A stretch of DNA of 64,000 bases from the NCBI RefSeq assembly GCF_003573695.1, contig NC_039363.1, forward strand, positions 153,104,406-153,168,405, in the 5' to 3' direction. The stretch comes from Papaver somniferum. Its lineage: Eukaryota > Streptophyta > Magnoliopsida > Ranunculales > Papaveraceae. Below, one piece after another: positions 58,301 through 64,000 of the stretch (the first letter of the stretch is position 1; each line of letters starts with the position of its first letter). The notes below the pieces were generated by a model. That model was not told the DNA's origin, ran no database searches, and saw only the letters and a list, made by a program, of their open reading frames with translations. A program made the translations under genes and the position numbers.

Positions 58301-58790
58301 CACTTGTTGCCAAAACATCTCTCGAGACTTCGTTCGGAGCCCGATTTGAGTGGTTGACACCAACTTTTAAATAGCACATACTCATCTTTATTTTCCAATA
58401 AGAAAATCTGATTTTGAAGTATGTAAAGTTGTACCGATTGGCATGAAAATTTGAGTTTCGGTATTTTCCAGAATTTTTGTCTGACTGCACGTCTGTCAGT
58501 CCGGAGACCATAACTGTCAGACCATTTATCGAAACACTGTGAACTTTTGACACGTTATATAAAAGACGTAGGAAAAAAACTTTTGTTTAGGATGTTTTCC
58601 TAATTCCTTACCCAATTTAACATTTTTTGAGTTGTTCCAGGCTGTTACATCATAAATCAAAATTTTCGGTGTTTGAACATTGAGGACAATGTAGAGTTTA
58701 AGGATGGCGGAGTAGTTAGCATGTTTGGCTAGTATATTAGTGTTAGTATTCACTTTTTCAGGATATTTTTGGTATTTTATATACTTAAAA
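55400..58790 (+). mobile_element. Nested pol-less Tat/Athila-like element
   Basis: A left LTR ends in CGACACGCATCA at 56323, with a degraded tRNA-Asp-type PBS (from 56329, TGGCGGCGCTTCC). The 3' signature ACATTGAGGACAATGT is at about 58678-58693. Between them only about 2.3 kb remains, without RT, RNase H or integrase. The start of the LTR and any 3' LTR could not be found. Confidence 0.6.
56569..58003 (+). pseudogene. Broken, low-complexity coding remnant of the Tat-like element
   Basis: The first part (from ATG 56569) is Tyr/Gln/Asn/Ser-rich (Y-Q-P-Y-R-G-Y-H-H...) with one C-G-x-x-D-H that may be a ruined zinc knuckle. A stop comes at about 56641, with further stops and frame changes. Later pieces (57491-57688, 57701-58003) are acidic, with P-P-P-L-I-E-I-V. 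Position after the PBS suggests a gag/linker origin. No enzyme motif is present. Confidence 0.4.
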
Positions 58791-59822
58791 AAAAACTATA
58801 TGATTTCTCGGCTATTTGAAACTTTATCTTTTTGAGGTTTTTGAGCTAATTAAGATGGCACTAAACCTTTTAGGTTGAAACAATTCTTTTGGATATAGAA
58901 TACTTGTCATATATGGGAAATTTGATCTAATATATTCACATGCAAACTCAGTTGCTAGAAATAGGTTGGTAGTCGTTGAAAAATCAATACAAGAACTTGT
59001 GCATGCATTACTCGCAAATCTATCAATACTGAATCGCTCTAAGTGATTTGGAAGGATACCAATATTTCTTGTATGTTGTCGTAAGAATAAATCATTGGTT
59101 GAGATAGAAGCCCCAAATACAATGAGAATCGATCAAAGTGGTTGGTTATTTTTATGCAACATTTTGCAATATTACAGGCACTAAGATACAGTATTTCTGT
59201 GAGAAATCATCAACACAGACTATTCTCTACGCCAGTTACGAACAAGAGAACAATTAGTGCGATATGATTAAACATAAGAATTATAAATTCTCTAGCCATG
59301 TACGAACATAGAGACTAAAGTTGACCACTTATTCCCTGGTGATGACACAATCAAGGAAGTAACTAGATCCATAAAGAATATCTTATGGAATCCTGTAGCA
59401 GTTTATTCACAAAAAGTGTAATTGTATAGAGATCAAAAACTGCCATTCTCAAAATAGTTTACTCCTCTTTTGCAAGAGTGAAAGAGTTTAACCTATGAGA
59501 AAATCTGAGAAATATGTTCTAATCACTATATATATATTACCATGAATATTAGTTATTGCAAGTCATCTTCCAAAATAAAATTTAATTAATAAACTTTAAC
59601 TATGCAAGATGATAATAAATGGAATAACTAATGTGGAACATAAACTCCAAAAACTAGTGTTCGTCCTTAAACAATAAGAACAAAATTCCTAAAAGGAACT
59701 AACTAGGAAAAATATCTTTGAAGAAAGCCTGATCATTCTCGAACTCATCATCATCTATAGACACCAGAACATAAGGTTTATGAAGAAGATCATTAGATCC
59801 TTCAAAGTATTTGGCTATTGTT

Positions 59823-60143
59823 TGACAAGTGTTTTTTGAATCTCCAGAGATTTCTGCAGGATGTTTTTAAGACCTTGCACTTCCGTCTTGGTCTTCTTAA
59901 GCTCTTCAAGAATATTCACAAACCTTTGTTGATTTGAGCATTTTTCTCTAGGTTTTTCACGTTCTTCCTTTTTCTCTTAAAAAGAGAATCTTTCATCTCA
60001 GGAAGAGAAATCTTAACAACTTTTGTTGTGGAATCAACAACCATAAGTATAGAGGGTACATCATAAGAGATCATACTTGAGGATACCATCTCAAATTTGA
60101 GTGTGCAATAATTTGCATAAAATACAAATATACAGATCTTCAA
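59823..60143 (-). CDS. LARD 2 ORFs including a coiled-coil segment
   Basis: Minus-strand frame at about 59924-59823 reads V-N-I-L-E-E-L-K-K-T-K-T-E-V-Q-G-L-K-N-I-L-Q then continues to Q-stop, a clear heptad-like pattern. An overlapping frame at 60143-59916 encodes a Lys/Arg-rich stretch (F-K-R-K-R-K-N-V-K-N-L-E-K). The two are probably parts of one decayed protein matching the coiled-coil ORF at 33666-34052. No family recognised. Confidence 0.35.
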
Positions 60144-60693
60144 GTCACCTTAAGTTTTTGAAGAATTCCAAAAACTAGTGAAAGATGTATAAACAAAAAT
60201 AATAACCATTAGTTCAGGAACGAACCGACCAGAAAAGATCCGTTCACATACCAAAAATCAAACTAAAAAGTAAAATACAATTTTACCCTTTCTTAAGTTT
60301 GTGCATGGGTAAATCTTTATACTTATTACTTGAAAAGTAGTGCGAAGAGAGCGTAATTAATAGTTTCAAAATATAGAACACTTTGAATATTCCTGATAAT
60401 TTCCCTACGTAAGTGAGAATAAATTTCGACCATTTAGTATTATAACCAAGTCAAAAACCAGAAAACTTGACAGAACTCAATGGAACAGGTCTCAACATGA
60501 ATTAATGTTATTCTCGTTTTAAGCATGAAATATCAAAGTACGTTTAACGTTGAGTATATGAAAAATAGATGAGAATTCAAGTAATAAGTTCCAAGACACA
60601 AACAAGAGAGTTTGGCCCATAGCCATTTGGAGGTGCATAGTTCTTGTCTTTTTTCAGGACACAGGAGACAAGACAACACCATTTTCAATATAA

Positions 60694-60951
60694 TTAATTT
60701 GTGTTGGAGTGAGCATCAATAAGCTCACCACTTGGTTCCCGTACTGCTTTATCAATTTTCATTTTTTCGATCGTTTTGGACCGTGATCTCTTCTTTCCCT
60801 TTGGATTAATATTTTCCTCAGAAACAATAACACTTTTAGAAAACGAAGGAGAAACAGAGTTATATACCTTAGCTAGGTTCGTATTTTGGAAGAATTTAAG
60901 CACATTTGTCAAATGAATCGCCCTCCGTTGTAGTTTATTGACATGCCTCAC
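60694..60951 (-). CDS. LARD 2 short basic ORF, unrecognised (85 residues)
   Basis: A basic N terminus (K-L-Q-R-R-A) and a G-K-K-R-S-R-S-K nuclear-localisation-like cluster. It lies upstream of the coiled-coil part on the same strand and may be the N-terminal side of the same lost protein. Confidence 0.25.
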   Translation of the reverse strand: MRHVNKLQRRAIHLTNVLKFFQNTNLAKVYNSVSPSFSKSVIVSEENINPKGKKRSRSKTIEKMKIDKAVREPSGELIDAHSNTN

Positions 60952-61362
60952 TTTCTGCTTGTACTTGAAGCATTGTTGAAGTTCGTGACCTTCAGTAGTA
61001 CAGTAAAGATAGGATCAGTTAGAATAGGATCAGAAACACTTCTGATTTCATCCATCAGACATAGCAGAGAAGTTTCTGGAAGATCAATAATGTGTTTTCC
61101 CGAAGGAGAAAAATCCATTATATCCTCAAATGTTATATATGAGGGTGTTGATGGTGGTTTTTAGTTTATGGCGAAAACTGTTAAAGTCTCTACCTTACCT
61201 GGCATCAGAAATAGTAGACCTTGATATGTCTATATTCCGCAAGGAATCTAAAGAATATATCAAAATATGATGAGTGCCTATGCCGCTCTTCATATTGTAT
61301 TGAAAATCAAGCTCCTAGATGAATTGTTCACTAGTATAGAGCCTAATGAGTATTAAATCTCT

Positions 61363-61430
61363 TAGCTGCATTATTCACTACTGTCGGGGCCTGCCTCATA
61401 GCTGCATTATTCACTAATGCCGGCCTGCTA
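61363..61430. repeat. Two tandem copies of a 36 bp unit
   Basis: TAGCTGCATTATTCACTA starts at 61363 and again at 61399, each followed by a TGYCGG...CCTGC stretch. Confidence 0.8.
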
Positions 61431-61480
61431 TTATATTCTGTGTTCTTAGATGAACTCTCGGTTTTGACATGACATGACGA

Positions 61481-63485
61481 TTAATGTTCATTCTTAGCTG
61501 AGTGACATTAATTTCCCGAAGTGTCTAAATTGAGATATGCATGAAGGTACTCAACCATAGGAGCGCGAGCTGCGCTGCTCTCCAAGATAAAATTAGTGAT
61601 TTTTTACCAACGTGCAAAATTCACCAAAATTGATTAATTTTGTGTTAGCTCGCAAAATTCAATTTTTCTAACCTAATTTTATCAATCTACAAAAATTATG
61701 TTTTTGCGGTCTGCGCAATATCTCGATCCCTATTTTTCGAAACTAAACCTAGGCAAACTAGGAAATTAGTCCATCATGGAACTAGTAGGAGCAAAATCCT
61801 ACCGAAGGTTGGAAAACAAGAAATAAAAGGAAACTGCGGCAAATAAAAGAAGCAGCAAAAGGGGGTGCGGCCTTGCCGCTTAGCAGTCCGGTTTGCTCTA
61901 GCTGGTGCATCCCATGGCCGATCGGACACACCCCATATTACTGCCCGCCGGACCCTCTTTCACGTCGACCAATCAAATAACTCTAACCGCGTATCCCACA
62001 CTTTTAATTAAAGGTGTAAGTTGGCTGATCGAGACACTTAATTCCTTAAGAAACCGAATCTAGACTATCCATGTCAGTCTTAAAACGATCACGACCGCAC
62101 GATTTGGCCGACCAATTTAACGAGCTTGACCTTCTCCCAACGCGACCAAACAAGCTCCATGGTATTCACCAGCGGGCCCACTTTTACTCCAACCAATGGG
62201 AATTCTCCTAGCCTTCCAACAACAACCATAACCGCTAGCCAAAATAGGCCAGCTGCGCGGATGAAAAAGGTTTCAATCGAATTAAGACCGCACATGGCAG
62301 TCTTAAATCAATCGTGTCCGTCAAACTTCGCCATCCGAATTGACCGATCTAGATTTTATTTTAAGCGACCAGCAAGGCACGAATATGCTCGCTGGCGGCT
62401 CAACTATAGCCTCGACCAATCGCATTGCTTCAAACCTTCCAGCAATGCCGCAAACCGGTCGTCCAAAGAGTGCTGGCCACACGTCTTTAAAATCCTAGAG
62501 TACATAACTGCCGCAAAATGATCTCGGCCATCAAACTTTTCCATCCGAATCGACTAACCTAGATCTGATTTCGAAGAACCAATGAGAAGTCGTCGGGATC
62601 TCCTGCAACCCCTCTTCCATGAGGACTGATCGGCTTGTCCTCAGCCTACCCATATAACTCCTGGTGGCCACCCAAAGTTGGTTGTCCACGCTACTCATAA
62701 GAGTCTTAAATAAATTAACGACAATCCACAACTGCGGGAAATCATCTTAGCCATCCAACTTGAAGAGCTGATTTAACCAGCTCAGATTTAATTTGGGTTA
62801 ACCAATGGGATGTCAAAATGGTTACCATCCATCATTCTCTTATAGGGATCGATCACCTCATCTCCAATGTACATGGACAACTCCTGGTAGCTTCCCGAAG
62901 ATGGCCGGTCATGCTCCTTTTAAGACATTAAGTTCCTCGACTAATCAAAACAAGCTTTATACAAGGATGCTTCATGAGCATCGATTATTTTAAGTTGATT
63001 GCTTAAAAGTGATGTTTATATGCATCGAATACATATTTATGAATATCGATTTCACAAACAAATTAATTATTTAACCTAAGAGCATTGCATGCTATTTTTT
63101 TACATCAAGTCGTATGACTTGATTTGTCACATATGATTGGTCGCCGCCTAGCTTGCTCGTGATTGGTCGAAATAAATTAGGTCTTGCAAGAAAGACCCAC
63201 TCAGCAACTTGCTACATATTTTCCACGAAAATACCCGAGACATCAAACATGTCACCAACTGGGGGATGTTCATCAGGGTATTGGTTTGGCGGTTTACAGC
63301 GTGCGGCGTGCAACACGCCCATTATGATAAAGTGTCAGGAAAGGCGGACGGTTGATAGCAGTAAATGAGTAGTGGGTGTAAAGATGACCGGTCTTCCCTT
63401 CATGACAGGGACATGGTTTTCACCAATTTTACACGATCCTCACTTCTCCACTACTTAACTACCTCAACTTCCTACGAGATTAGTG
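61481..63485. repeat. GC-richer region with tandem repeats of 210-224 bp, LTR-like
   Basis: Related segments begin near 62087, 62311, 62521 and 62745. They share CGGCCATC-AAACTT, CCGAAT-GAC and CTAGAT-TGATTT words, with an ACCAATGGGA-like word in three. The open frame 62126-62521 runs through these units and has no domain. The tail (63200-63480), with GGCGGTTTACAGCGTGC and GGAAAGGCGGACGG, looks like LTR sequence of a Tat-type element, which I could not complete. Confidence 0.55.
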
Positions 63486-64000
63486 TGATAGACACATTTT
63501 TGTGTCTGAATTGTCCTCTGTGTCTTTATTGCTAGTGCTTGATTTTGCATGGTGTTTTTATGTTTGTGTAGGTGTTTTTGGAGAAATACACTTGTGTGGA
63601 AAAAGTTTCTCAAAAAGTGCTATTTGGACCCCTGGAGGACATTTGCTATACGGACCCCAGATTTGGCTAAGGGGCACCCAAGGCCCAAATTCATCTTAAG
63701 CACCCAAATTCATCCTTAGCACCCATCTTCTTCTTTTGAATTTCATTTTTGGCGGGAAAATAAAAAACAGAACTGTGTAATTTTCGATCGAAGTTTGAAG
63801 GAGTTCTGGGTTGATTAAAGGGCTGAAATTTGTTGGGAAGTTGTTATATGTCCCAACAAAACTATCATAAGTGATTTGATCGATTAAAATTGGTTGGATT
63901 CTCGCGTAAAAGTAAACAGAGCAACACGTACACCAGGGGAAGATTTTCACGCGTCTGTTGTTGCTGAGAGAGTTTGGAATGTGCTGGGAGAATGCTAGAG
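63486..64000 (+). mobile_element. Second LTR of the solo-LTR family (runs off the window)
   Basis: TGATAGACACATTTTTGTG onward matches 25563-25800 closely, with few substitutions. It then loses about 50 bases relative to that copy and diverges. Whether an internal region follows is outside the window. Confidence 0.85.

Larger units (their letters stand above)
53754..61480 (-). mobile_element. Internal region of LARD element 2, with a nested Tat-like element
   Basis: A minus-strand interior related to LARD 1. It has no enzyme domains, short ORFs near 59823-60143 and 60694-60951, and a nested plus-strand element at about 55400-58790. Segments 54650-55060 and 59290-59620 resemble one another. 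No PBS or 5' LTR is visible before 61480, so the element is truncated. Confidence 0.55.

Noticed and set aside
62126..62521. 131-residue plus-strand frame
   Set aside because: It runs through the degenerate tandem repeats and has no recognisable domain; GC-rich repeats favour chance open frames.

Overview
This window is plant nuclear DNA, rich in repeats and poor in genes. Evidence: an intron-bearing plant-type DNA-3-methyladenine glycosylase gene with GT-AG introns, Ty3/gypsy and Ty1/copia LTR elements with plant primer-binding sites (initiator tRNA-Met and tRNA-Asp types), L1-type LINEs with the plant zf-RVT/RNase H tail, and a hAT transposon. One copia-derived LTR core has a look I associate with poppies (Papaveraceae). 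That placement is recognition-based and weak.

Layout. 1-12,866: a head-to-tail array of one non-autonomous gypsy-derived element, LTR-internal-LTR-internal-LTR-internal-LTR, with LTRs of about 3.3 kb and internal regions of only 0.8 kb; the last LTR carries a 2.4 kb deletion. 12,867-16,515: a decayed L1-type LINE ORF2 into which the array appears to have inserted. 16,985-21,024: a retroposon with a perfect 14 bp target-site duplication (TSD) and a poly(A) tail. It contains a short element with a 5' hairpin, an antisense LINE fragment and a nested 1,956 bp hAT element with an 8 bp TSD. 21,439-24,334: the only clear host gene, a five-exon TAG-like glycosylase on the minus strand, with a possible 48-residue Cys-rich small protein downstream. 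24,509-27,336: a second copy of the hairpin retroposon, then a 404 bp TIR element (MITE) split by a solo LTR.

27,337-36,420: a short stretch with possible exon remnants, an old LTR fragment, and a minus-strand LARD-like copia derivative (2.8 kb LTRs, tRNA-Met PBS, polypurine tract) whose interior has only unrecognised short ORFs. 37,261-46,632: a minus-strand Athila/Tat-type gypsy element with recognisable but broken gag, protease, RT, RNase H and integrase, and only its 5' LTR. 46,637-48,095: an inverted-arm structure containing the end of a chromovirus. 48,600-53,753: LTRs of the copia-LARD superfamily in opposite orientations. 53,754-61,480: the interior of a second LARD, with a 29-base C run, a nested pol-less Tat-like element and a coiled-coil ORF. 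61,480-63,485: a GC-richer region with tandem repeats of about 215 bp. 63,486-end: the start of another LTR of the solo-LTR family.

Most of the window is thus nested retrotransposons that no longer encode working enzymes. The features most worth a second look are the tandem LTR array with W-box clusters, the compensatory-paired hairpin of the short retroposon family, the antisense-LINE composite retroposon, the unrecognised coiled-coil proteins of the LARDs, and the Cys-rich small ORF. All boundaries were read by eye; similarity statements are visual estimates.
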